A stretch of DNA of 10,521 bases from Eubacteriales bacterium (GTDB lineage: Bacteria > Bacillota > Clostridia > Christensenellales > SZUA-584). Position 1 is the first letter of the stretch, and each line of letters begins with the position of its first letter. The DNA is taken from positions 1-10,521 of the forward strand of contig JAQTSP010000071.1 in assembly GCA_028711205.1 (NCBI GenBank), given 5' to 3'. The notes under the pieces were generated by a model. That model ran no database searches and was not told the DNA's origin. It was given only the letters and a program-made list of their open reading frames with translations. A program made the translations under genes and the position numbers. Positions 1 to 5,283 of the stretch are shown piece after piece.

Positions 1-1
1 T

Positions 2-856
2 AAAGTGCCCGTCGTGCTGATGGACATCATGCGCCTGTCAGAGAATGATATCAGCAAAATGCTTGAGAACCTGCTCTACGAGTTCCCGTTAAAAGAGATC
101 AATATGGATATGCCGGGATGGGCACGGGCGCTCTCTTCCGATCATTGGCTGATGGAAGAGGTCATCGGCGGCATATCGGGTACGCTTGGCAGCCTCGAGA
201 AGGTGCGCGATTATCACGGCCTGATCGACGCGATGCAGTCTCTTGACGACGTGACGGGCGCAGTGGTTATCAGCATACTGCTTGGCGAGGGCAGCATCAA
301 CATAGAGCTGGGATTTCCCGAGGCGCTTTTCTACAAGATTTTGGGCGATGAGTGCGGATATCCGATCGACGACGATTATCATCTTGTGTCGATCGTTAAA
401 GACCTTGTCAGCGCAAAAAAAGAGTATGACAGGCTGGCGTCCGCGCTGAAAAGCGTACGGGAAACGGGCTATGGCCTTGTGCCGCCGTCGATGGAAGAGA
501 TGTCGCTTGAAGAGCCGGAAATGGTCAGGCAGGGCGGACGCTTTGGCGTCAGGCTGAAGGCCAGCGCGCCGTCGCTGCATCTCATCAGAGTCGATATTGA
601 AACAGAGGTTTCGCCGATAGTGGGTACGGAAAAGCAGAGCGAGGAGCTTGTCAAATATCTTCTCTCCGAGTTCGAGAACGACCCGTCAAGGATATGGAAA
701 ACGGACATTTTCGGAAAATCGCTTCACGAGCTTGTCAAAGAAGGGCTGTCGGGCAAGCTGACACATATGCCCGAAGACGCAAGAGTCAAGATACAGGAGA
801 CCTTGCAGCGTATCATCAACGAGGGCAGCGGCGGGCTGATCTGCATACTGCTGTAG
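2..856 (+). CDS. spoIVA: Stage IV sporulation protein A (SpoIVA), C-terminal part, 5' end outside window
   Basis: SpoIVA is a cytoskeleton-like ATPase that polymerises on the outer forespore membrane in the mother cell and forms the base on which the spore coat assembles. The frame is open from the first complete codon (2-4) to TAG at 854-856, giving 284 residues; the family is about 490 long, so the N-terminal nucleotide-binding domain lies upstream of the window. Recognition rests on conserved stretches recalled from SpoIVA proteins: LYEFPLKEI near the start, KDLVSAKKEYDRLA and ETGYGLVPPS in the middle, then RFGVRLKASAPS, IETEVSPIVGTEKQSEELVK and LLSEFENDPSRIW. The C-terminus, NEGSGGLICILL, is the near-invariant tail of the family, a region linked in Bacillus to SpoVM binding and membrane targeting. 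The GTG at 5 is an internal valine, not a start. A terminator follows directly, so the gene is not co-transcribed with the fatty acid genes. Confidence 0.95.
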   Translation, partial: KVPVVLMDIMRLSENDISKMLENLLYEFPLKEINMDMPGWARALSSDHWLMEEVIGGISGTLGSLEKVRDYHGLIDAMQSLDDVTGAVVISILLGEGSINIELGFPEALFYKILGDECGYPIDDDYHLVSIVKDLVSAKKEYDRLASALKSVRETGYGLVPPSMEEMSLEEPEMVRQGGRFGVRLKASAPSLHLIRVDIETEVSPIVGTEKQSEELVKYLLSEFENDPSRIWKTDIFGKSLHELVKEGLSGKLTHMPEDARVKIQETLQRIINEGSGGLICILL

Positions 857-887
857 AGATAAAGCAATAAAAAAGAAATCACTTTTT

Positions 888-917
888 GCCTCAGAAACGT
901 TTTCTGGGGCTTGTTTC
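888..917 (+). terminator. Rho-independent terminator after spoIVA
   Basis: A 10-bp stem is formed by GCCTCAGAAA (888-897) and TTTCTGGGGC (901-910), with one G-U wobble and a tight loop CGT that may open by one or two pairs. It is followed by the T-rich tail TTGTTTC and preceded by an A-rich tract (865-878). It sits 31 nt past the spoIVA stop and ends about 20 nt before the next promoter, which is what a real gene boundary looks like. Confidence 0.8.
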
Positions 918-937
918 TACCGGTGTTATGCCAAACA

Positions 938-966
938 TTGTGGGACGGCGTTATCTGTGGTATAAT
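938..966 (+). promoter_or_regulatory. Promoter of the fabT-like gene (sigma-A type, extended -10)
   Basis: The -35 hexamer TTGTGG (938-943) is followed by a 17-nt spacer and a perfect TATAAT (961-966), with TGG directly before it giving the extended -10 TGn signature. Transcription would start near 972-974, leaving a 5' leader of roughly 44 nt before the ATG at 1017. The predicted start also rules out the in-frame ATG at 969 as a real start codon, because it would lie upstream of the RNA. Confidence 0.75.
945..956. promoter_or_regulatory. Candidate operator, regulator promoter copy
   Basis: The + strand reads ACGGCGTTATCT, whose complement AGATAACGCCGT matches 11 of 12 bases of AGATAACGGCGT at 1656-1667 in front of the accB operon. 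It lies inside the -35/-10 spacer, a position where a bound repressor would block RNA polymerase. A weaker copy of the core (CGGTGTTATG, 8 of 10) lies 26 bp upstream at 921-930. Assignment to the neighbouring MarR protein is inference. Confidence 0.35.
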
Positions 967-1004
967 CAATGGCACGGGAAAATGCATATTGTTTAGTATG
1001 GGTT

Positions 1005-1012
1005 AAGAGGGG
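1005..1012 (+). promoter_or_regulatory. Ribosome binding site deciding the fabT-like start
   Basis: AAGAGGGG lies 4-6 nt before the ATG at 1017. No comparable site precedes the upstream in-frame ATG at 969, which overlaps the promoter, so the shorter protein is preferred. Confidence 0.7.
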
Positions 1013-1016
1013 AATA

Positions 1017-1463
1017 ATGACCGATCAAGAAATCAGAACGCTGTTAAACCAGGTGTTAAAAGACCTTTTTTTTCGGATACTCAGGATTCAGGAAAAATAT
1101 GTATCTAGATCCTCGAACGATACGATAAGCCGGACAGAAATGCACATTTTAGAAGTGATACAGGATACGTCAGGCGCGACGCTTACGCATATCGCCGATA
1201 CGCTTGGCATCACAAAAGCCACAGCAAGCGTATCTGTTACGCGTCTTGTTGAAAAGAACTATATTGCGAAATTACGCTCTGACAAGGATAAAAGGACAAG
1301 CCTGTTAAAACTGACGGAGCAAGGCGCTTTTTGCTGTAATAAACACAAGGAGTTTCATGACGCGATGGTGGAAAGCGTGCTTGATCGATTTGGCATCAAA
1401 GAATATCCGGATGTATTAAAATCGCTTCAGGCCCTGCGGGACTTTTTTTATAGCTTTGAGTAG
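1017..1463 (+). CDS. fabT: FabT-like MarR-family transcriptional repressor of fatty acid synthesis
   Basis: A 148-residue winged helix-turn-helix protein, the usual MarR length. An N-terminal dimerisation helix (about 1-30) is followed by the DNA-binding core: SRTEMHILEVI (39-48), a helix-turn-helix with recognition helix TKATASVSVTRLVEKN (66-81), and a basic wing with RSDKDKR (87-93). C-terminal helices complete the dimer interface. Three features resemble streptococcal FabT as I recall it: the EMHILEVI segment, the wing RSDKDKR, and KEFHDAMVE (111-119) after the wing, where FabT has a very similar FHKAMVE. FabT represses fab genes when long acyl-ACP is bound. The gene sits directly upstream of the acc-fab operon but has its own promoter and is 344 bp away, so it is not part of the same translation unit. 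MarR family membership is certain; FabT function is inferred from similarity and neighbourhood. Other MarR regulators remain possible. Confidence 0.8.
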   Translation: MTDQEIRTLLNQVLKDLFFRILRIQEKYVSRSSNDTISRTEMHILEVIQDTSGATLTHIADTLGITKATASVSVTRLVEKNYIAKLRSDKDKRTSLLKLTEQGAFCCNKHKEFHDAMVESVLDRFGIKEYPDVLKSLQALRDFFYSFE

Positions 1464-1559
1464 GCGTTAAAAACTGCAATCATCTATTAACAAATTTCAT
1501 AGGCACCTTAAATTTTGGTCATTTTTTAAAAGTAAATAATATTTCTTCGCGCCGGTTGC

Positions 1560-1591
1560 AACAGATTCGTAAAAAAGTCTGTTTTTATTTT
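1560..1591 (+). terminator. Probable terminator of the fabT-like transcript
   Basis: AACAGATT (1560-1567) pairs with AGTCTGTT (1576-1583), an 8-bp stem with one G-U pair and an 8-nt A-rich loop. The last stem bases run into the T tract TTTTTATTTT (1582-1591). The stem is AT-rich, so termination may be partial. It lies about 95 nt after the stop codon. Confidence 0.5.
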
Positions 1592-1592
1592 G

Positions 1593-1619
1593 CTTTAGAA
1601 TAAAGGTTTTCTTTTTTTT
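1593..1619 (+). terminator. Weak hairpin followed by a long T run
   Basis: CTTTA (1593-1597) and TAAAG (1601-1605) form a 5-bp stem with loop GAA, followed by T-rich sequence ending in eight consecutive T (1612-1619). The stem alone is too weak for confident termination; it may back up the hairpin before it. Confidence 0.25.
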
Positions 1620-1641
1620 GTCAAAGATTTTTGACTTTTTT
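1620..1641 (+). terminator. Weak hairpin with T tail, or an inverted-repeat protein site
   Basis: GTCAAA (1620-1625) and TTTGAC (1630-1635) are a perfect 6-bp inverted repeat around GATT, followed by TTTTTT (1636-1641). It ends 25 bp before the -35 box. It could be a third partial terminator shielding the operon promoter from read-through, or a protein-binding dyad. Confidence 0.3.
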
Positions 1642-1655
1642 GCAACAACTGTTAA

Positions 1656-1667
1656 AGATAACGGCGT
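1656..1667. promoter_or_regulatory. Candidate operator, acc-fab promoter copy
   Basis: AGATAACGGCGT abuts and by one base overlaps the -35 box. It is an inverted, 11-of-12 match to the element in the regulator's promoter (945-956). Read through to 1672 it forms an imperfect 7-1-7 dyad, GATAACG-G-CGTTGAC, that covers most of TTGACA. Placement over the -35 suits repression. Link to the FabT-like protein is inference. Confidence 0.35.
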
Positions 1668-1695
1668 TGACATATACACGGTTGCATGATAGTAT
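1667..1695 (+). promoter_or_regulatory. Main promoter of the acc-fab operon
   Basis: A perfect -35 TTGACA (1667-1672), a 17-nt spacer and the -10 TAGTAT (1690-1695), preceded by TGA that gives an extended -10 signature. The predicted start is near 1702, leaving a leader of about 105 nt before accB. No other promoter of similar quality was seen upstream of accB or in the gene junctions downstream. Confidence 0.7.
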
Positions 1696-1710
1696 TTGCT
1701 AGGTTGTTTC

Positions 1711-1725
1711 GTTAGCAGTGCTAAC
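1711..1725. repeat. Perfect 15-bp palindrome just downstream of the predicted transcription start
   Basis: GTTAGCA-G-TGCTAAC has perfect 7-bp arms around one base and spans about +10 to +24 of the operon transcript. This position is classical for a roadblock or clearance-type operator. In RNA it could form a 6-bp stem with a 3-nt loop. A further TGCTA at 1697-1701 can pair with the TAGCA of the left arm, and AGGTT (1701-1705) with AACCT (1723-1727), so the element sits in a nest of overlapping dyads. Confidence 0.6.
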
Positions 1726-1771
1726 CTTATTTGGTGTATGTTTGTATGTGATATTGGCAAAAGATAATGAT

Positions 1772-1789
1772 AGAAATACGACTATTTCT
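1772..1789 (+). other. Leader hairpin next to the accB ribosome binding site
   Basis: AGAAATA (1772-1778) and TATTTCT (1783-1789) form a perfect 7-bp stem with loop CGAC. The stem ends 3 nt before AAGGAG (1793-1798). It is AT-rich and probably modest in stability, but its position could affect ribosome access or mRNA 5' stability. Confidence 0.4.
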
Positions 1790-1792
1790 TTG

Positions 1793-1798
1793 AAGGAG
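1793..1798 (+). promoter_or_regulatory. Ribosome binding site deciding the accB start
   Basis: AAGGAG sits 9 nt before the ATG at 1808. The frame is open further upstream to a GTG at 1718, but that codon lies inside the palindrome, has no ribosome binding site, and would add a residue stretch unlike AccB. Confidence 0.85.
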
Positions 1799-1807
1799 TT
1801 TGGATTT

Positions 1808-2227
1808 ATGGATTTAGAAAAGGTTTTTAGTCTGATAGACAAGGCTGAAAAGTCTTCGTTCAATAAGATAAAAATCAAGATGGAGGATGTTTCTCTCTGC
1901 CTGGAGAGAGACCCAAGTGCCGCAGATGACATGGGCGCAATTTCCGTTTTGGAACCGAATGTGAAGGTTTATAAGGATAATGATGAAGATATTGTTTACG
2001 CGCCGATATCGGGTGTGTTCTATGTTGCAAAGGAACCGGGCGCGGAACCATTTGTCAAAGAGGGATCAAGAGTGGGCAAGGGAGATACGATATGCATTAT
2101 TGAAGCCATGAAGATGATGAATGAAATATGCGCGCCAAAATCCGGCGTGATCGAGCATATATTAAAAAAAGACGGGCAGTCGATAACCGTAAAAGACGCG
2201 CTCTTCAAGTATGCAAAAGGAAAATAG
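1808..2227 (+). CDS. accB: Biotin carboxyl carrier protein of acetyl-CoA carboxylase
   Basis: AccB carries the carboxylated biotin between the biotin carboxylase and carboxyltransferase halves of acetyl-CoA carboxylase, the first committed step of fatty acid synthesis. The 139-residue protein has an N-terminal helical part (about 1-35), an acidic/Ser-Ala linker (36-60) and a C-terminal biotinyl domain (about 61-139). The biotin attachment motif is EAMKMMNE, with K102 as the modified lysine. The biotinyl domain contains the segment AKEPGAEP (74-81) at the position of the protruding thumb of E. coli AccB, which distinguishes it from carriers of other biotin enzymes. It is somewhat shorter than the 156-residue E. 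coli protein, through the linker. It is the first gene of the operon and ends 1 nt before accC. The lysine needs biotinylation by a ligase (BirA) that is not encoded in the window. Confidence 0.96.
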   Translation: MDLEKVFSLIDKAEKSSFNKIKIKMEDVSLCLERDPSAADDMGAISVLEPNVKVYKDNDEDIVYAPISGVFYVAKEPGAEPFVKEGSRVGKGDTICIIEAMKMMNEICAPKSGVIEHILKKDGQSITVKDALFKYAKGK

Positions 2228-2228
2228 C

Positions 2229-3590
2229 ATGAAGACCGTACTGATTGCAAACAGAGGCGAGATCGCTGTCAGAATCATAAGAACATGCAAAAAAGCCGGC
2301 CTGAAAACTGTCGCGGTGTATTCGGAAAGCGACGAGGGAAGCATGCACGCAAGGCTTGCGGATATCAGCGTGTGCATCGGGCCGAGGCAGGCGGAAAAAA
2401 GCTATCTCAATATGGAGAGCATACTTGCGGCCGCCAACGCGTATCATGCGGACCTGATACACCCGGGCGCCGGTTTTCTTGCTGAGAGCGCGGCGTTCAG
2501 GAAGGCTTGCGAGGACGCGGGTATCATCTTCATAGGCCCGGATGCAGAGTCGATGCGGCTGCTTGGAGACAAGCAAAAAGCGCGGCAGACGATGATAGAA
2601 AACGGGTTTCCCGTTGTGCCGGGGTCTGTCGGTGCTGTTGAAAGCCTCAAGGACGCGATCGGCGTATCAAAGGAGATCGGGTTTCCGCTGATCATCAAAG
2701 CGGCCAAAGGCGGCGGCGGAAAAGGCATACGCGTAATAAGAGACCAAAAGGAACTGGATAAGGAATTTGCGTATGTGTGCAGGGAAGCGGCGCATGCTTT
2801 TGGGGACAAGAGCGTATACATTGAATCGTATCTTGAAAACACCAAGCATATCGAGGTCCAGATACTTGCGGATGAACACGGCAACACACTGCATTTCGGG
2901 ACGAGGGAATGCAGCCTCCAGCGCAAAAACCAAAAACTTCTCGAGGAAGCGCCGGTTGCTAATGTCGACGCGGACGTACTGCGTCATATGCAGGAGACGG
3001 CTGTCAATATCGCAAAATGCGTGGGTTATAAAAACGCGGGAACGGTCGAGTTTCTGCTGACGAAAGACAACAAGTTTTATTTTATGGAAATGAATACGCG
3101 GATTCAGGTGGAGCATCCCGTGACCGAGAGCATCTTTGGCATTGACCTGATCAAAGCGCAGATACAGGTGGCACTTTCTCACCGGTTTTGTATCAATCAG
3201 GAAGATATCGTACCGAAAGGCCACGCGATCGAGTGCCGGATCAACGCGGAGGATGTCCGCGAGAATTTTAGGGCGTCGCCGGGTGTTATCAAAAACATGG
3301 TATTGCCGGGCGGGATCGGCGTGCGTATCGATACGGGATATGCGGACGGAGACGAGGTATCGCCGTTTTACGATTCGATGATCATGAAAGTTATCTGTAC
3401 AGGAGACAGCCGCCAGGAGGCGATCCGTTTGAGCCTGGCCGCGCTTGACGAACTCAGGCTGGACGGCGTCGGCAACAACACCGAATTTGCAAAAGCGATG
3501 CTGAAAGACAACGACTTTATAACGGGAAATGTGCACACAAAATGGATCGAGAATGTGTTCTTTGACCGGTTTATGCGAGGTAAGTCATGA
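2229..3590 (+). CDS. accC: Biotin carboxylase subunit of acetyl-CoA carboxylase
   Basis: AccC uses ATP and bicarbonate to carboxylate the biotin on AccB. The 453 residues match the family length (449 in E. coli) and show the full ATP-grasp layout: N-terminal IANRGEIAVRI (6-16), K115 in GDK, glycine-rich loop GGGGKG (161-166), RECSLQRKNQK (226-236), metal-binding E274 and E287, the MNTRIQVEHPVTE block (288-300) with catalytic R291 and E295, and R337 in ECRINAED. Start ATG 2229 follows AAGGA (2217-2221); an in-frame ATG at 2211 lies inside accB and adds residues not seen in the family. One oddity: the usual HPGYGFLSEN signature reads HPGAGFLAES (78-87), so an alanine (A81) replaces the residue equivalent to E. 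coli Tyr82. The gene overlaps accD by the ATGA sequence 3587-3590. Confidence 0.96.
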   Translation: MKTVLIANRGEIAVRIIRTCKKAGLKTVAVYSESDEGSMHARLADISVCIGPRQAEKSYLNMESILAAANAYHADLIHPGAGFLAESAAFRKACEDAGIIFIGPDAESMRLLGDKQKARQTMIENGFPVVPGSVGAVESLKDAIGVSKEIGFPLIIKAAKGGGGKGIRVIRDQKELDKEFAYVCREAAHAFGDKSVYIESYLENTKHIEVQILADEHGNTLHFGTRECSLQRKNQKLLEEAPVANVDADVLRHMQETAVNIAKCVGYKNAGTVEFLLTKDNKFYFMEMNTRIQVEHPVTESIFGIDLIKAQIQVALSHRFCINQEDIVPKGHAIECRINAEDVRENFRASPGVIKNMVLPGGIGVRIDTGYADGDEVSPFYDSMIMKVICTGDSRQEAIRLSLAALDELRLDGVGNNTEFAKAMLKDNDFITGNVHTKWIENVFFDRFMRGKS

Positions 3591-4420
3591 AGCTGTTTTC
3601 AGAGAGTATAGAGGTTGAAAATGCGGCCGAGAGGCCCAAAGACGATGCGCTTGAAAAACTTCACTGCGGCGGATGCGGAAAAGATATGATAGCGGATATC
3701 GCCCATGCGAACGATTCGACCTGTCCTTATTGCGGCGCCCTTTTCAGACAACCCGCGTATAAAAGGATCGAGATGATCGTGGACAGCGGCAGTTTTATTG
3801 AGATAGAGCGCGAAGCGGAGAGCAAAGACCCGCTGTCGTTTCCGGGGTATAAGACGAAGATCGCGAGCGAAAAAACAAAATCGAACATGCAGGAAGGCGT
3901 GATTATTGGTAAGGCCACGATCAAAGGCCAAAGGACGGCGATCGCCGTGATGGATTCATATTTTATGATGGGGTCTATGGGTACCGTTGTCGGTGAAAAG
4001 ATCGTGATCATCGCCGGGTTTGCGACGATGAACAGGCTTCCACTGATCATATTCTGCGCATCGGGCGGCGCACGGATGCAGGAAGGCATCCATTCTCTGC
4101 TGCAGATGTCAAGAACGACGATCGCGCTGGCACGGCACAGCGAACAGAAGCTGCTGCACGTGAATGTGCTGACGCATCCCACCACCGGCGGCGTTACGGC
4201 AAGCTTTGCGATGCAGGGCGATATCATCATCGCCGAGCCAAAGTCGCTGATCGGGTTCGCGGGCCCGCGGGTCATTGAGCAGACGGTCAAAGATAAACTG
4301 CCCGAAGGGTTTCAGACTTCGGAATATCTGTTGGGAAAAGGGCTGATCGACCGAATCGTCGACAGAAAAGATTTAAGGGATACGCTTGCCGAAATTTTGG
4401 GACTGCACTGCAAAAGGTAA
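3587..4420 (+). CDS. accD: Acetyl-CoA carboxylase carboxyltransferase subunit beta
   Basis: AccD pairs with AccA (alpha2-beta2) to move the carboxyl group from biotin to acetyl-CoA, producing malonyl-CoA. The 277-residue protein begins with a four-cysteine zinc ribbon, C27-x2-C30-x15-C46-x2-C49, with cysteine numbering the same as in E. coli AccD; this supports the chosen start. The crotonase-fold domain follows with family motifs SGGARMQEG (159-167), HPTTGGVTASFAM (197-209) and GFAGPRVIEQT (223-233), which line the CoA site. The ATG overlaps the accC stop (ATGA), with GAGG (3577-3580) six nt upstream, so translation is probably coupled. It ends 23 nt before accA. No truncation or missing motif is seen. 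Confidence 0.96.
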   Translation: MKLFSESIEVENAAERPKDDALEKLHCGGCGKDMIADIAHANDSTCPYCGALFRQPAYKRIEMIVDSGSFIEIEREAESKDPLSFPGYKTKIASEKTKSNMQEGVIIGKATIKGQRTAIAVMDSYFMMGSMGTVVGEKIVIIAGFATMNRLPLIIFCASGGARMQEGIHSLLQMSRTTIALARHSEQKLLHVNVLTHPTTGGVTASFAMQGDIIIAEPKSLIGFAGPRVIEQTVKDKLPEGFQTSEYLLGKGLIDRIVDRKDLRDTLAEILGLHCKR

Positions 4421-4443
4421 GCGATTTTGATAAAGGAAAAACG

Positions 4444-5283
4444 ATGACAAACGCAACAAACAACACAGGCGTCGGCGCTTTTACGGCGAACAAGGAAAAA
4501 CCGTGGGAGAGAGTCAAAAACGCCAGAAAAGAAAACAGGCCGCAGGCCAGGGATTACATCGGCAAACTGTTCCACGGCGTGTTCGAGGTGAAAGGGGACC
4601 GGTGTTTTGGTGACGATCCGGCCATCATCACGGCGGTCGCATGGTTTGAAAACTGGCCGGTCACGGTGATCGGGCAGCAAAAGGGGCATACGCTGGAAGA
4701 AAGAATGGCGTGCAACTTTGGCATGCCGCATCCCGAAGGATACCGCAAATCGATCAGGGCGTTGAAACAGGCCGAGAAATTTTCGCGTCCCGTGATATGC
4801 CTCGTGGATACGCCGGGCGCGTTCTGCGGCATCGAGGCTGAGGAAAGAGGCCAGGGGCTGATCATTGCCGAGCACTTAAGGGCGATGGCCACGCTGAAAA
4901 CGTCCATCATATCGATCATTATCGGCGAGGGCGGCAGCGGCGGCGCGCTTGCGCTGTCACTGTCTGACCGGCTTATCATGCTGGAGAACAGCTATTTTTC
5001 GGTGATCTCGCCCGAGGGCTGCGCGTCGATACTGTTTAAAGACAGCTCGCTTGCGCAGGAGGCGGCAGAGAACCTCAAGCTGACGGCAAGCGATTTAAAA
5101 ACGTTTAATATCGTTGACAGCGTTATCAAAGAACCGGAGGGGTTTGACCGGTTTAATATGGATAAGATTGTTATGGATTTAGGACGTGATATAAAAAGAA
5201 CGCTGAGAAGGCTGACAAGGATAAAGCCAGACAGGCTGGTCGAAAAACGGCATGAAAAATTCTTAGGGATGAGGGGATTATAA
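4444..5283 (+). CDS. accA: Acetyl-CoA carboxylase carboxyltransferase subunit alpha
   Basis: AccA forms the other half of the carboxyltransferase active site and contributes the biotin-binding side. The 279 residues are shorter than E. coli AccA (319), as is common in Firmicutes where the N-terminal region is reduced. Family signatures in order: RPQARDYI (32-39), GDRCFGDDPAI (51-61), IGQQKGHTLEER (76-87), FGMPHPEGYRK (92-102), DTPGAFCGIEAEERGQG (122-138) and the oxyanion-loop GEGGSGGALA (161-170). A charged C-terminal tail (250-275) follows. The ATG is preceded by AAAGGA (4432-4437). The stop codon directly touches the TTG start of fabH, which joins the carboxylase block to the fab block without a gap. 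Confidence 0.96.
   Translation: MTNATNNTGVGAFTANKEKPWERVKNARKENRPQARDYIGKLFHGVFEVKGDRCFGDDPAIITAVAWFENWPVTVIGQQKGHTLEERMACNFGMPHPEGYRKSIRALKQAEKFSRPVICLVDTPGAFCGIEAEERGQGLIIAEHLRAMATLKTSIISIIIGEGGSGGALALSLSDRLIMLENSYFSVISPEGCASILFKDSSLAQEAAENLKLTASDLKTFNIVDSVIKEPEGFDRFNMDKIVMDLGRDIKRTLRRLTRIKPDRLVEKRHEKFLGMRGL
5271..5276 (+). promoter_or_regulatory. Ribosome binding site for the fabH TTG start
   Basis: GAGGGG inside the last codons of accA lies 7 nt before TTG 5284. The codon immediately upstream in the fabH frame is the accA stop TAA, and the next in-frame start (GTG 5296) would be 19 nt from the site, so TTG is the best start. Confidence 0.75.

Larger units (their letters stand above)
1464..1807 (+). 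other. T-rich intergenic control region between the regulator and the acc-fab operon
   Basis: These 344 bp contain no convincing gene. They are much richer in A and T than the flanking coding sequence, with long T runs on the + strand between about 1582 and 1641. In order the region holds an unremarkable AT-rich stretch (1464-1555), a terminator-like hairpin (1560-1591), two weaker hairpin/T-run elements (1593-1641), a candidate operator (1656-1667), the operon promoter (1667-1695), a perfect palindrome (1711-1725) and a leader of about 105 nt ending in a hairpin beside the accB ribosome binding site. The T-runs directly upstream of the promoter could also act as bent DNA. Confidence 0.75.

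Noticed and set aside
969..1016. Upstream in-frame ATG that would lengthen the FabT-like protein by 16 residues
   Set aside because: It lies between the TATAAT box and the predicted transcription start, lacks a ribosome binding site, and MarR proteins of this type begin at the position of the ATG at 1017.
1617..1635. Possible classical FabT box (TTTGA...TCAAA)
   Set aside because: The half sites here are in the opposite order (GTCAAA then TTTGAC), which makes a hairpin rather than the recalled FabT dyad; TTTGTCAAA at 1617-1625 is too short.
1690..1725. FapR-type operator
   Set aside because: The palindrome shares TTAG...CTAA with the FapR box recalled from Bacillus, but the centre and length differ (13 against 17 bases) and no fapR gene is visible.
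1497..1760. 87-codon open frame on the minus strand in the intergenic region
   Set aside because: No ribosome binding site or recognisable domain, composition dictated by the T-rich tract, and it crosses the operon promoter and palindrome.
1742..1782. Second accB promoter closer to the gene (TTGTAT or TTGGCA as -35)
   Set aside because: The -10 hexamers at proper spacing (TAATGA, TACGAC) are poor, while a much better promoter exists at 1667-1695.
1718..1807. Upstream GTG start for accB
   Set aside because: The codon is the centre of the 15-bp palindrome, has no ribosome binding site, and the added residues do not resemble AccB; ATG 1808 has AAGGAG at proper spacing.
2667..3536. 289-codon open frame on the minus strand within accC
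   Set aside because: It is the mirror of an intact, strongly conserved gene on the + strand; the translation is rich in Arg, His, Phe and Val in the pattern of antisense frames and shows no domain.
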